DNA of 64,000 nucleotides from Mobilicoccus massiliensis (lineage in GTDB: Bacteria; Actinomycetota; Actinomycetes; Actinomycetales; Dermatophilaceae). This document shows positions 34,190 through 47,892 of this stretch, piece after piece (the stretch's first letter is position 1; each line of letters opens with the position of its first letter). The notes under the pieces were generated by a model. It saw only the letters and a program-made list of their open reading frames with translations, did not search any database and had not been told where the DNA came from. The DNA is taken from positions 323,277-387,276 of the forward strand of contig NZ_LN651326.1 of the NCBI RefSeq assembly GCF_000826525.2, given 5' to 3'. The translations under genes and the position numbers were made by a program.

Positions 34190-36208
34190 TCATCGGCGGC
34201 GGCCGGGGCGATCCGACCTCGAATCCCGTTGGACTTCACGGCGATCCCGCGGTCCAAGCGCCAGCGCCAGCACCCGCGCGGCCAGCACGAACGCGAACAG
34301 CAGGAACGTCGCGCCCAGGAGCGGGTACAAGGGCAACCCGGGCGCGACCTCAGGGCCGGTCGATCCCCCCACGAGAAAGACCGCGGCGAGCAGCGCGCAG
34401 GCGGCCGCGATGATCGAGGTCGTCACTTCACGCACCAACTCGGTGACGAAGGCCCGGTCGCGCGGGTCGTCGAGCAGTCGCACGCGCACGCTGAGATCGC
34501 CGTCCTCGAGCCGGCGCCCCACGGCGTCGATGCGTCGGGGGATGCGCTCGAGCAGCGGAACGGCTTGCAGTAGACGGGATTCGAGGGTGCGCCGCACCTC
34601 GCTGGGGCGCAGGCGTTCGAGGAACAGGTCTCCGCCGACCTCTCGCGCGGTGTCGATGAGGTTCATCCCGGGGTCGATGTCGGCGAGCGTGCCCTCCAGC
34701 GCGCCCAGGGACCGGAACACCGCCGCCATCTGACCGGGCACCGAGAATCCGTGCCGCACGACGACGTGGAACAGTTCGCCGAACACGTCGAGGGCGTGGC
34801 CGCCGTGGCGCGCGCGAACCATGAGCGAGCCGATCTCGCGTTCCAGGGCGCGGTCGTCGAGGTCGAGCGGGCGATCGAGCAGGAGCAGGAGGGCGTCGGT
34901 CGCGGCGATCGAGTCGTCGTGGTCGACGGCCAGCAGCAGCCTGGCGACCCCGTCGCGGGTCGAGCGGTCGAGCCGCCCGACCGAGCCGAGGTCGAGGAGG
35001 GCCAGACGGCCGTCGTCCTCGAGAAGCACGTTGCCGCCGTGGAGGTCGGCGTGGAACACGCCGGTGTCGATGATCTGCCGCAGCACGACCGCGAGGAGCG
35101 CCTCGGCGAGGTGAGCGCGGTGGTCGGGGGTGAGCTCGGCGAGGCGGTCGCGGGCCCGAGTGATGGGGACGCCGTGGATCCGCTCCATTACGAGCACCTC
35201 GCGACCCGACAGATCGGTGCGGACGGTGGGAACCCGCACATCGCCGCGCCGCGGCATGCTCGCCGCGACGGCGTGCGCGTTGTCGGCCTCGACGCGGTAG
35301 TCGAGTTCCTCGTCGAGACTCTCGGCGAAGCCCTCGACGAGCCCGAGCACGTCGAGGTCGCGCCCCCAGGCGGTGCGTCGATCGAGGCCCCGGGCCAGGC
35401 GACGAATGATGTCGAGGTCGGCGGCGACCTGCGCCGACGCTCCGGGACGCTGGATCTTGATGACGATGTCGGAGCCGTCGACGAGCTTTCCGGCGTGTAC
35501 CTGGCCGACGGAGGCGGCGGCCAGGGGCGTCGGGTCGATCTCGGCGAAGACCTCCTCGATGGGCCGGCCGAGATGGGCGGCGAGCGTCTCGCGCAGGCGT
35601 TCCCACGGCTCGGGCGCGACGTCGCTCGTGAGATGCCCGAGTTCGCGCGCGAAGTCGTCACCGATGAGGTCGGCCCGTGTCGAGAGCATCTGGCCGAACT
35701 TGACGAACGTCACCCCGGCGTCGGAGAGCGCGAGCCGCAGAGCCCGCGAGACGCGCAGGGAGTCGTCGACATCGTGGTGCGCACCGAGACCGAACCATCC
35801 ACCGAGGCCACGCTTGGTCGCGATCTGCAGGATCTGGACGTACCGGCGTTGCCGACGCACGCGCGCCGGCAGCCCTCGCAGCATGACGACCGGATCGGGC
35901 AGGCTGCCGGTGGGAACGATGACCTCGAGCACGACGAGGGTCGCCACGCCGAACGCCACTCCCCAGGCGAGGAGCAGCAGGAGGATGCCGCCGACGAGTT
36001 CGGGCGGGATATCCGAGACGTAGGTGCCGTCGGCCCGGATGACCCCCAGCCTGCGCCCGAGGAGGGTGAGCACCGAGTTGCCGAGCACGGCGTAGACGGC
36101 GGAGATGAGGATGGTGCGCGGCCACCCCACCGGCACCCCGACCATGCGTCGTGTCACCAGCGCGAGCACGGCCGTGTTGAAGATCAACGCGAGAACGACG
36201 AACAGCAC
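34190..36208 (-). CDS. ABC1/UbiB (AarF) family atypical kinase with N-terminal membrane extension
   Basis: The 672-residue protein has three N-terminal membrane helices (FVVLALIFNTAVLALVT; ILISAVYAVLGNSVLTLL; GGILLLLLAWGVAFGVATLV), absent from most UbiB proteins, then the ABC1 kinase domain. Hallmarks are VTFVKFGQMLSTRADL (KxGQ), LAAASVGQVHAG (Ala-rich loop), EELDYRVEADNA and GVFHADLHGGNVL with LLDLGSVG. Two more membrane helices end the protein. UbiB-like proteins are ATPases linked to quinone or lipid handling. The GTG at 36208 has a GAAGGG site 7 bases upstream; an upstream GTG at 36253 would add 15 residues. Confidence 0.88.
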   Translation of the reverse strand: MLFVVLALIFNTAVLALVTRRMVGVPVGWPRTILISAVYAVLGNSVLTLLGRRLGVIRADGTYVSDIPPELVGGILLLLLAWGVAFGVATLVVLEVIVPTGSLPDPVVMLRGLPARVRRQRRYVQILQIATKRGLGGWFGLGAHHDVDDSLRVSRALRLALSDAGVTFVKFGQMLSTRADLIGDDFARELGHLTSDVAPEPWERLRETLAAHLGRPIEEVFAEIDPTPLAAASVGQVHAGKLVDGSDIVIKIQRPGASAQVAADLDIIRRLARGLDRRTAWGRDLDVLGLVEGFAESLDEELDYRVEADNAHAVAASMPRRGDVRVPTVRTDLSGREVLVMERIHGVPITRARDRLAELTPDHRAHLAEALLAVVLRQIIDTGVFHADLHGGNVLLEDDGRLALLDLGSVGRLDRSTRDGVARLLLAVDHDDSIAATDALLLLLDRPLDLDDRALEREIGSLMVRARHGGHALDVFGELFHVVVRHGFSVPGQMAAVFRSLGALEGTLADIDPGMNLIDTAREVGGDLFLERLRPSEVRRTLESRLLQAVPLLERIPRRIDAVGRRLEDGDLSVRVRLLDDPRDRAFVTELVREVTTSIIAAACALLAAVFLVGGSTGPEVAPGLPLYPLLGATFLLFAFVLAARVLALALGPRDRREVQRDSRSDRPGRRR

Positions 36209-36299
36209 GAGCTCACCCTTCGTGGAGGACGACCACCGCCATCGTCGCACCACACCGAGGTCTCACCCAGACTCCCGTTCCTCTCGCTCCGCACCCGCA

Positions 36300-36354
36300 C
36301 GCTCGAACAGGCGGTTTCACCCCGTGGAACCGGGTGAAACCGCCTGTTCGAGCG
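36300..36354. repeat. CGCTCGAACAGGC inverted repeat, copy C (perfect 23-bp stem)
   Basis: Arms at 36300-36322 and 36332-36354 pair perfectly (CGCTCGAACAGGCGGTTTCA and so on) around a 9-base loop. It lies between two tandem minus-strand genes, just downstream of the large carboxylase stop, where it would act as its terminator. Confidence 0.93.
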
Positions 36355-36363
36355 ATCGAGTGC

Positions 36364-41793
<5,430 letters not shown>

Positions 41794-42115
41794 GGGCTCG
41801 ACCTTAAGAGCGGCGTCACGTACGGGAAAGTAGGCACCCCGGTCGTCATCGCACCCGGGAGCGCACCGGGGCCGCACCCGGGTCGCACTCGAAATCCCCC
41901 GGGGTTCGCATCTGGCCGCCACCCGAGACCCCGCCGGACTGCGCCCGGACCCGCCTGGCCTCCCCCGAACTCGACGGCCCGCCTCGCGTCGCGGACCGGG
42001 CGGCCGTGCATGAGAATCCGGACATCCGGGCATTTCTTCACTGTCGGCACGCGCCGGCATCTGCCGACGCTGCGCGCTCCGAGCGCAGCTCGCTCTTCTG
42101 ACTCGGGAGGGATCC
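41794..42115. other. 322-base divergent gap between carboxylase and acyl-CoA dehydrogenase operon
   Basis: No gene is supportable here. The first 100 bases contain repeated CGCACCCGGG-type tracts (41860-41890) and CCCCCGGGG. The last 20 bases before the dehydrogenase start contain CGGGAGGG. Both promoters should lie here, so the two transcripts may share control, but no clear operator is visible. Confidence 0.6.
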
Positions 42116-43186
42116 ATGACGGACCGATCCGCCGGCGGTTCCGTTGCGGTTCCTGCCGAAGCGGAGGACTCGCCGTCCACCCGCGCTGGGGCCGCCCGCG
42201 CCCGGTACGGCCGTCTCACCGAGCAGGCCCGCTCGATCGGTGCCGATCCGAAGACCGCCGTCGCCCGCCTACCCGAGTTGCTCGAGGGCGTCCCGTTCCC
42301 CGGCGAGGGCGACACGACCGGGTACCTCTCGACGCTGGCAGCGCTCGGCGCCGGTGATCTCACGGTCGCCCGGGTCGTCGAGCCCCACCTCGACGCCGCC
42401 GCGATCCTCCATCAGGCGGGTCTGGACGACCTCCTCACCGGTCGCACCGCGTGGGGGGTGTTCGCGGCCGAGGGACCGGGAGCTCGTCTGCAGGCCACGG
42501 AGGGTCCCGACGGGTGGACGTTGACGGGAACCAAACCGTGGTGCTCGCTCGCCGGTGTGCTCGACCACGCCGTGATCACGGCCCACAGCGGCCCCGACAC
42601 GCGCCGCGCCTTCGCGGTGTCGCTGCGCGAGCCCGGAGTTCGCGTCGCCGACGTCGACTGGGCCGCACGTGGACTCGCCGCCGTACCGAGCGGCCCGGTC
42701 GAGTTCGACCACGTGCCCGCCACCCCCGTCGGCGACGACGGCTGGTACCTGCGCAGACCGGGATTCGCCTGGGGCGGCATCGGGGTCGCCGCGGTCTGGT
42801 ACGGCGGCGCCCGAGCCCTCGCGGCCGCGCTCACCGAGGCCGCGCGCTTCCGCGCGCCGGACCAGATCGCGCTCATGCACCTCGGCGCCTCCGACATCGC
42901 CCTGCACCAGGCCCGGTGCGTCCTCGACGACGCGGCCCGTGTCATCGACTCGGGCGAGGCGACGGGTGCGGAGGGCGGCGTCCTCGCGGCCCGGGTCCGG
43001 GGCGTGTGCGCCGCGACGGTCGACACCGTTCTCACCACCGTCGGCCACGGTCTCGGCCCGGCCCCGCTCACCTTCGACGAGGAGCATGCCCGCCGCGTCG
43101 CCGACCTCACGGTCTACGTGCGACAACACCACGCCGAACGCGACCTCGCCCGCCTCGGCGAGACGACCCTGGAGGAGGCCGGGTGA
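42116..43186 (+). CDS. Short acyl-CoA dehydrogenase homologue, first gene of a three-gene operon
   Basis: The 356-residue protein resembles acyl-CoA dehydrogenases: GWTLTGTKPWCSLAGVLDHAVI matches the flavin/substrate strand region, here cited in part, and the C-terminal helix bundle reads HARRVADLTVYVRQHHAERDL. The N-terminal helical domain is reduced. The catalytic Glu cannot be placed with certainty, so it may oxidise an unusual acyl or carrier-bound substrate. Its stop overlaps the next GTG (GTGA at 43183-43186). The ATG at 42116 follows GGGAGGGATCC. Confidence 0.88.
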   Translation: MTDRSAGGSVAVPAEAEDSPSTRAGAARARYGRLTEQARSIGADPKTAVARLPELLEGVPFPGEGDTTGYLSTLAALGAGDLTVARVVEPHLDAAAILHQAGLDDLLTGRTAWGVFAAEGPGARLQATEGPDGWTLTGTKPWCSLAGVLDHAVITAHSGPDTRRAFAVSLREPGVRVADVDWAARGLAAVPSGPVEFDHVPATPVGDDGWYLRRPGFAWGGIGVAAVWYGGARALAAALTEAARFRAPDQIALMHLGASDIALHQARCVLDDAARVIDSGEATGAEGGVLAARVRGVCAATVDTVLTTVGHGLGPAPLTFDEEHARRVADLTVYVRQHHAERDLARLGETTLEEAG

Positions 43187-44610
43187 CGGGCTCGTCGACG
43201 TCGTGGCAGCCACCCGGTCTGCGGCCGTTCACGACCAGCGATCCGGGCACGTCCGAGGCGGCCTGGCTGGCCGACCCGCGCTGGGACGAGGTGCCGTGCG
43301 TCGATCCGATCGCCCTCGCCGCCGACCGGGTTCTCGTCCTCGCCGCCCACCCCGACGACGAGACGCTCGGAGTCGGCGCGCTCGTCGCCGACCTCACCGC
43401 GGCGGATGCGACGGTCGACATCGTGGTGGCCACCGACGGCGCGGCGTCCCACCCGGGATCGACACTGTGGTCCCCCGGCCGGCTCGCTGCCCGTCGACGC
43501 GCCGAGCTCGACCACGCGGCGCGTCTGCTCGGAGCAGACGCGCATCACCTCGATCTCTCCGACGGCGACCTCGGGCGGGACCCGGCAGGGTTGCTGCAGC
43601 GGCTCCGGCTCGCACTGCCGCCGCGCGCGGAGGGGAGCGAAGTCGTGCTCGCGCCGTACCTTTACGACGGACACGGCGACCACGACATCCTCGGTGCGGC
43701 CGCCGAGCGGCTGGCCCGCGAGCGCGACGCCGAGCTCTGGTTCTACCCGATCTGGGCGTGGCAGTGGTCGACGCCCGACGAGCTGCCGTGGCATCGCCTT
43801 GTGTCGGTACAACCATCTGCGCGCGCGTTGCGGCGCAAGCGTGCGGCGATCGCCGCCCACCGGAGTCAGGTGGAGCCGCTCTCTCCCCTCCCGGGCGACG
43901 AGGCCATGCTCACCCCCGAGGTGCTGACGCGTTTCCGGCGCGTGATCGAGACGCTCGTCGCCGGGCCTGACACGGATCTTCCCGGCACGAGAGAAGCCGA
44001 GGTGGAGCGACGGCGGCGACGACGCGAAGGCTTCGACCGGATGCTCGACGACGGCCCCGATCCCTGGGCCTCGACCAGCGACTACGAGCGCCGCAAGCAC
44101 GAACTCACGGTGGCCCTCCTCACCCGCCGCCACTACGGCGAGGTGGTCGAGGTCGGATGCGCGACCGGCGCACTCTCGGCTCGCCTCGCCGAACGTGCCG
44201 ACCATGTCACCGGCGTCGACGGCTCGGCTCCAGCCCTCGAAGTCGCCCGCGGGCGAGGACTGGCGAACGTCGCGTGGGTTCACGGCGAGATCCCGTACGG
44301 TCTGGTCGATCTCGCCGACGACTCGGCCGATCTCGTCGTGATCTCGGAGGTCGCCTACTTTCTCACCGGGCCCGAACTGCTGGCGCTGCTGCGTCAGGTT
44401 CGTCGCCTCCTGCGCGACGAGGGCGAGGTCGTCGTCGTCGACTGGCGCGCCGGCTCGTCCGACCTGCCGCTCGACGGCGAACTCGTCCACGACCAGTTCA
44501 CCACCGCTCTCGCCGACCTCGGCCACCGCCTCACCTACCGCGACGACAGCGCCCTCATCGACGTGTGGGGTGGCCGACCCGTCGTCCCCGGTGATCGTGG
44601 CGTGCCGTGA
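43183..44610 (+). CDS. Bifunctional PIG-L deacetylase / SAM-dependent methyltransferase
   Basis: The 475-residue protein joins two enzymes. The N-terminal PIG-L/LmbE domain (about residues 45-270) has the zinc motif AAHPDDETLG and the second His in DGHGDHDILG; family members remove N-acetyl groups from sugars. The C-terminal domain (about 300-470) has a class I methyltransferase motif I, EVVEVGCATGALSARLAE, and DLADDSADLVVISEVAYFL, similar to NodS-type N-methyltransferases. Together they could deacetylate and then methylate an amino sugar. Start and stop overlap both neighbours (GTGA at each end). Confidence 0.93.
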   Translation: MTGSSTSWQPPGLRPFTTSDPGTSEAAWLADPRWDEVPCVDPIALAADRVLVLAAHPDDETLGVGALVADLTAADATVDIVVATDGAASHPGSTLWSPGRLAARRRAELDHAARLLGADAHHLDLSDGDLGRDPAGLLQRLRLALPPRAEGSEVVLAPYLYDGHGDHDILGAAAERLARERDAELWFYPIWAWQWSTPDELPWHRLVSVQPSARALRRKRAAIAAHRSQVEPLSPLPGDEAMLTPEVLTRFRRVIETLVAGPDTDLPGTREAEVERRRRRREGFDRMLDDGPDPWASTSDYERRKHELTVALLTRRHYGEVVEVGCATGALSARLAERADHVTGVDGSAPALEVARGRGLANVAWVHGEIPYGLVDLADDSADLVVISEVAYFLTGPELLALLRQVRRLLRDEGEVVVVDWRAGSSDLPLDGELVHDQFTTALADLGHRLTYRDDSALIDVWGGRPVVPGDRGVP

Positions 44611-45326
44611 ACGAGAGGGGACCCGCACCGATCGAGCGGGCGGCAGTCGTCATCCCCGCGCGGGACGAGGAACAGGCGCTGCCCGCCTGTCTCGCGTCGG
44701 TGGCCACGGCCGTCGAGGTGGCGCGCCTTCCGACGACGGTGCTCGTCGTCCTCGACCGTTGCCTCGACGGCTCCGCGCGGATCGCTTCCCGGGCCGGGGT
44801 GGAGGTTCTCGCCACCTCGTACGGGTCGGCGGGAGCAGCACGGGCGGCCGGCATCGCGACGGTCCTCGTCTCCCTCAGGGGTGCCGGCCACGCTCCGCAC
44901 ACGACGTGGGTGGCGTGCACCGACGCCGACTCCGTCGTGCCGGCGACGTGGCTCACGACGCAGCTCGACCTGGCGAACGAGGGCGCGGACTGCGTCGTCG
45001 GCACGGTCGAACCCGTCGGCGTGCCCGTGCGGACGGCGCAGGAGTGGCGCCGCCGTCACCACCTGGCCGAGGGTCATCCGCACGTGCACGGGGCGAATCT
45101 CGGCATCCGCGCGTCGACGTATCTCGACGTCGGGGGTTTCGCACCACTCCCGCTGCACGAGGACGCCGAGCTCGTCGCCCGCATCCGCGCCGCGGGCCAT
45201 CGGTGCGTCGCCACCGACCGGGCGCGGGTCGCGACATCGGGGCGCCTCACCTCCCGGGTCACCGGCGGATTCGCGACGTACCTGGCCGAGCTCGCGGCGA
45301 CGTCCCACGAGGCGTCGGCCTCGTGA
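44607..45326 (+). CDS. Family 2 glycosyltransferase
   Basis: The 239-residue protein is a GT-A-fold transferase: AAVVIPARDEEQALPACLAS at the start, the metal-binding region WVACTDADSVVPA (near residue 105) and HEDAELVARIRAAGHR as the acceptor/catalytic segment. It has no membrane helices, so it may act on a soluble or membrane-surface acceptor. It is coupled to the deacetylase/methyltransferase by a GTGA overlap, so its product or acceptor is probably the same molecule. Confidence 0.92.
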   Translation: MNERGPAPIERAAVVIPARDEEQALPACLASVATAVEVARLPTTVLVVLDRCLDGSARIASRAGVEVLATSYGSAGAARAAGIATVLVSLRGAGHAPHTTWVACTDADSVVPATWLTTQLDLANEGADCVVGTVEPVGVPVRTAQEWRRRHHLAEGHPHVHGANLGIRASTYLDVGGFAPLPLHEDAELVARIRAAGHRCVATDRARVATSGRLTSRVTGGFATYLAELAATSHEASAS

Positions 45327-45393
45327 ACCGCGCGCCCAGGGTGCAGGGTGGGAGCCGGAGCCGACCGTCGGTCACGAGCGAAGGAGCACACCC

Positions 45394-46419
45394 ATGCAGC
45401 AGGAACCCTGGGGCACGACCCCGGCCGGTGAGGACGTGCACGCCTGCACGATCGGGAACGAGGAGCTGACGGCGACGATCCTCACCTACGGAGCGACGCT
45501 GAACCGACTCGTCCGGCACACCACCGAGGGGCGCGGCGTCGACGTCGTCCTCGGGTTCCCGACACTCGCGGGGCGACTCGCCAACCCCGACCCCTACCTC
45601 GGCGCGGTCGTCGGGCCGTTCGCCAACCGCATCGCCGGGGCGCGGATGACGATCGACGGTGTCGAGCACCGCCTCACGGCCAACGACGGAGACAACTGCC
45701 TGCATGGCGGCGACGCGCGCACCGACACGGTCGTCTGGCGGGTCGTCGAGCACGACGATCGTCGTCTTGTACTGACACATCGTTGCGAGGACGGCGCCGG
45801 CGGCTTTCCCGGCCCCATCCACCTCACGGCGACGTACACGCTCGATGGGGACACGCTCACCCTGCGGCTCGAGGCGACCACCGAGAAGGCCACCGTCGTC
45901 GGGCTCACGTCTCATGCGTACGTCAATCTCGCCGGTGGGGGGTCGATCGACGATCACACGTTGCGGGTTCCGGCGCAGACGTTCCTCGAGGTCGACGCTG
46001 CCGGTGTTCCGGTGGCGGAACAGGACGTCGCGGCGGCCGGTCTCGACCTGCGCTCGCCGACGGAGCTGGGAGAGCTGCGCAGGCGGGACGTGCCGCAGGT
46101 CCGTCTCGTCGGCGGCCTCGACCATCCGTACCTGCCGGGCGGGTCCGGCGTGCGCGTGGTCGCGGAGGTCACCCACCCCTCGACGGGCCGACGCCTGGAA
46201 CTCTCCTCCGATCAGCCCTGCCTGCAGGTGTACACCGCCGACAAGCTCACGACCGACGCGCCGGGCTGGGACGGCCGGCTGATGCGCGACGGAGACGGCC
46301 TCGCCCTCGAGGCGCAGCGGTACCCGGACTCCCCGAACCAGAGCTGGATGCCCTCCCCGATCCTCCGACCGGGTGAGCAGTACTCCGCGACGATCGCGTG
46401 GCGCCTGACCGGCTTCTGA
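45394..46419 (+). CDS. galM: Aldose 1-epimerase (mutarotase)
   Basis: The 341-residue protein interconverts alpha and beta anomers of aldoses such as galactose. Signatures are ATILTYGATLNRL, VVGPFANRIAGARM, LHGGDARTDTVVW (first catalytic His), LTSHAYVNLAG (second catalytic His) and ALEAQRYPDSPNQ (catalytic Glu). Start ATG 45394 follows GAAGGAG. It lies 67 bases after the glycosyltransferase, so it may be co-transcribed but is not overlapping. Confidence 0.94.
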   Translation: MQQEPWGTTPAGEDVHACTIGNEELTATILTYGATLNRLVRHTTEGRGVDVVLGFPTLAGRLANPDPYLGAVVGPFANRIAGARMTIDGVEHRLTANDGDNCLHGGDARTDTVVWRVVEHDDRRLVLTHRCEDGAGGFPGPIHLTATYTLDGDTLTLRLEATTEKATVVGLTSHAYVNLAGGGSIDDHTLRVPAQTFLEVDAAGVPVAEQDVAAAGLDLRSPTELGELRRRDVPQVRLVGGLDHPYLPGGSGVRVVAEVTHPSTGRRLELSSDQPCLQVYTADKLTTDAPGWDGRLMRDGDGLALEAQRYPDSPNQSWMPSPILRPGEQYSATIAWRLTGF

Positions 46420-46587
46420 GGCCGCCGGAGCCCCCGGCCCCGACACTCTCCGTCGAGGCCGCCTCAGATGCGAGGCGTCCTGCCAGGACCTGGGGTGCCA
46501 CGGTGGCGTTCCGGGCACCGCATGTCCCCGCGACGAACCCTTCTGCATCGAGCCGAGCGCGGCCCGAACAGGCGTAGCCTGGGTGCC

Positions 46588-47112
46588 ATGTCCCGCCTTC
46601 TGACCTGGGCATTCGTCGCTTCGTGCGTGCTTTATGCGCTCGTCGTGGTGTGGGCGGCGTTCGTGCTTCCCGCCGAGGGGGTGCCGTCACACTGGTCGAG
46701 TTTCGGTCGTAGCGTGCCCGACGCGTGGTCGACACGGGCGGAGACCGTGGGGTTCCTCGCGCTGATCGGTGGGGCCTTGGCTGCCGTGTACACCGTCATC
46801 CTCGTTCTCGTCCGCCGCAGCAGGACGATGGGCCTGATCAACGTTCCGAACCAGGCGTACTGGATGCGCGAGGAGAACCTGCCGCAGGCACGCCGGATGA
46901 TGTACGACGACATGGCGTTGTTCGCGGCCGTGTTCATGGTGTGGTTCACGTCGCTGCCGGTGTCGATCGTCCAGGCCGCCCATGATCCGCAGGGCCGGTT
47001 GCCGCTGTGGTTCACCTTCGGTTTCGTCGCGTGGCTCGTCTTCACCGCCGGATGGATGGTCCGTCTCTACCGCCGCTTTCGCTTGCCGCCCGACGCCGGC
47101 CCGCTGCGCTGA
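46588..47112 (+). CDS. DUF1648-like membrane protein of unknown function
   Basis: The 174-residue protein has four membrane helices (residues about 5-28, 53-75, 105-125 and 138-158). After the first helix it has the motif LPAEGVPSHWSSFGR, which resembles the DUF1648 pattern (LPxxIPxHWN). The role is unknown. The last 46 bases overlap, convergently, the 3' end of the frameshifted RibD-like gene if that gene is read in its corrected frame. Confidence 0.78.
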   Translation: MSRLLTWAFVASCVLYALVVVWAAFVLPAEGVPSHWSSFGRSVPDAWSTRAETVGFLALIGGALAAVYTVILVLVRRSRTMGLINVPNQAYWMREENLPQARRMMYDDMALFAAVFMVWFTSLPVSIVQAAHDPQGRLPLWFTFGFVAWLVFTAGWMVRLYRRFRLPPDAGPLR

Positions 47113-47764
47113 GGAGCCGCCCGGCCCGTCCGGGTCGCGAGGAGGTGGGTGACGCCGTCGTCGCCGGGGACGACGCGGATGTCATAGCGGCGCTCGAACC
47201 CTTCGAGCCCGTCCAGAGGCGCTGCCCACGCCCCAGCACGACGGGGACGACGACCAGGTGGAGGTCGTCGACGAGGTCGGCATCGAGAAAATCGCGCAGA
47301 CTGCGGACCCCGCCGCCGAGGCGCACGTCCAGTCCGCCCGCCAACCGGCGTGCCTCGTCGAGGGCGGTCGCGGGCGGGGCGTCGCGAAAGTGGAACGTCG
47401 TCCCGCCCTCCATGACGATCGGCGGTCGGGGGTGGTGGGTGAGCACGATCACCGGGGTGTGGAAGGGCGGGTTCGCTCCCCACGGGCCGTGCCAGTCCGG
47501 GGGCAGTTCGCCGGTGCCGGTGTGGAACTTATGGCGCCCCATGATCTCCGCGCCGACTCCGTCCCAGGTGGCGCGCGCGAGGTCGTCGTCGGTACCCGTC
47601 GTGCCGCCCTCGCGCCCCATCAGCGCGCGCCCCATCCGGGTCGCGAACATCCACTCGTGCAACCGCGTACCGGCGTGCCCGAACGGCTCCTCCTCGCTGA
47701 TCCCTTCGCCGACGCCGAACCCGTCCAGCGACAGCGCGAAGTTGTGAACACGAACCCTGCTCAT
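47067..47764 (-). pseudogene. RibD/dihydrofolate-reductase-like protein with a frameshift near its C-terminus
   Basis: The frame from ATG 47764 encodes a RibD C-terminal/DHFR-like fold (MSRVRVHNFALSLDGFGVG; GAEIMGRHKFHTGTGELP; DVRLGGGVRSLRDFLDADLV; VVPVVLGRGQRLW). The family then continues DGLEGFERRYDIRVVPG, but that is found in a different frame. One G is missing from what should be TGGGACGG at about 47213. Corrected length is about 232 residues. Uncorrected, the frame runs to 47042 with an unrelated Ser/Ala-rich tail. Either recent loss of the last strands or a base-call error. Confidence 0.8.
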
Positions 47765-47892
47765 CTCGGCCTCCGTCGTGGCTCGTACCGCTGATGAATC
47801 CGCTCTCGAGCTCCTGCCCCCATCCTCGCGGTCTCGGCCGAGACGGCAACCGCCCGCGCGTGCCCTGCCGGACGTCCGACCCTGGCCGCAGG

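Noticed and set aside
46562..46578. Another copy of the CGCTCGAACAGGC repeat
   Set aside because: Only CCGAACAGGCG matches; there is no inverse half nearby and the following bases differ, so it is likely chance.
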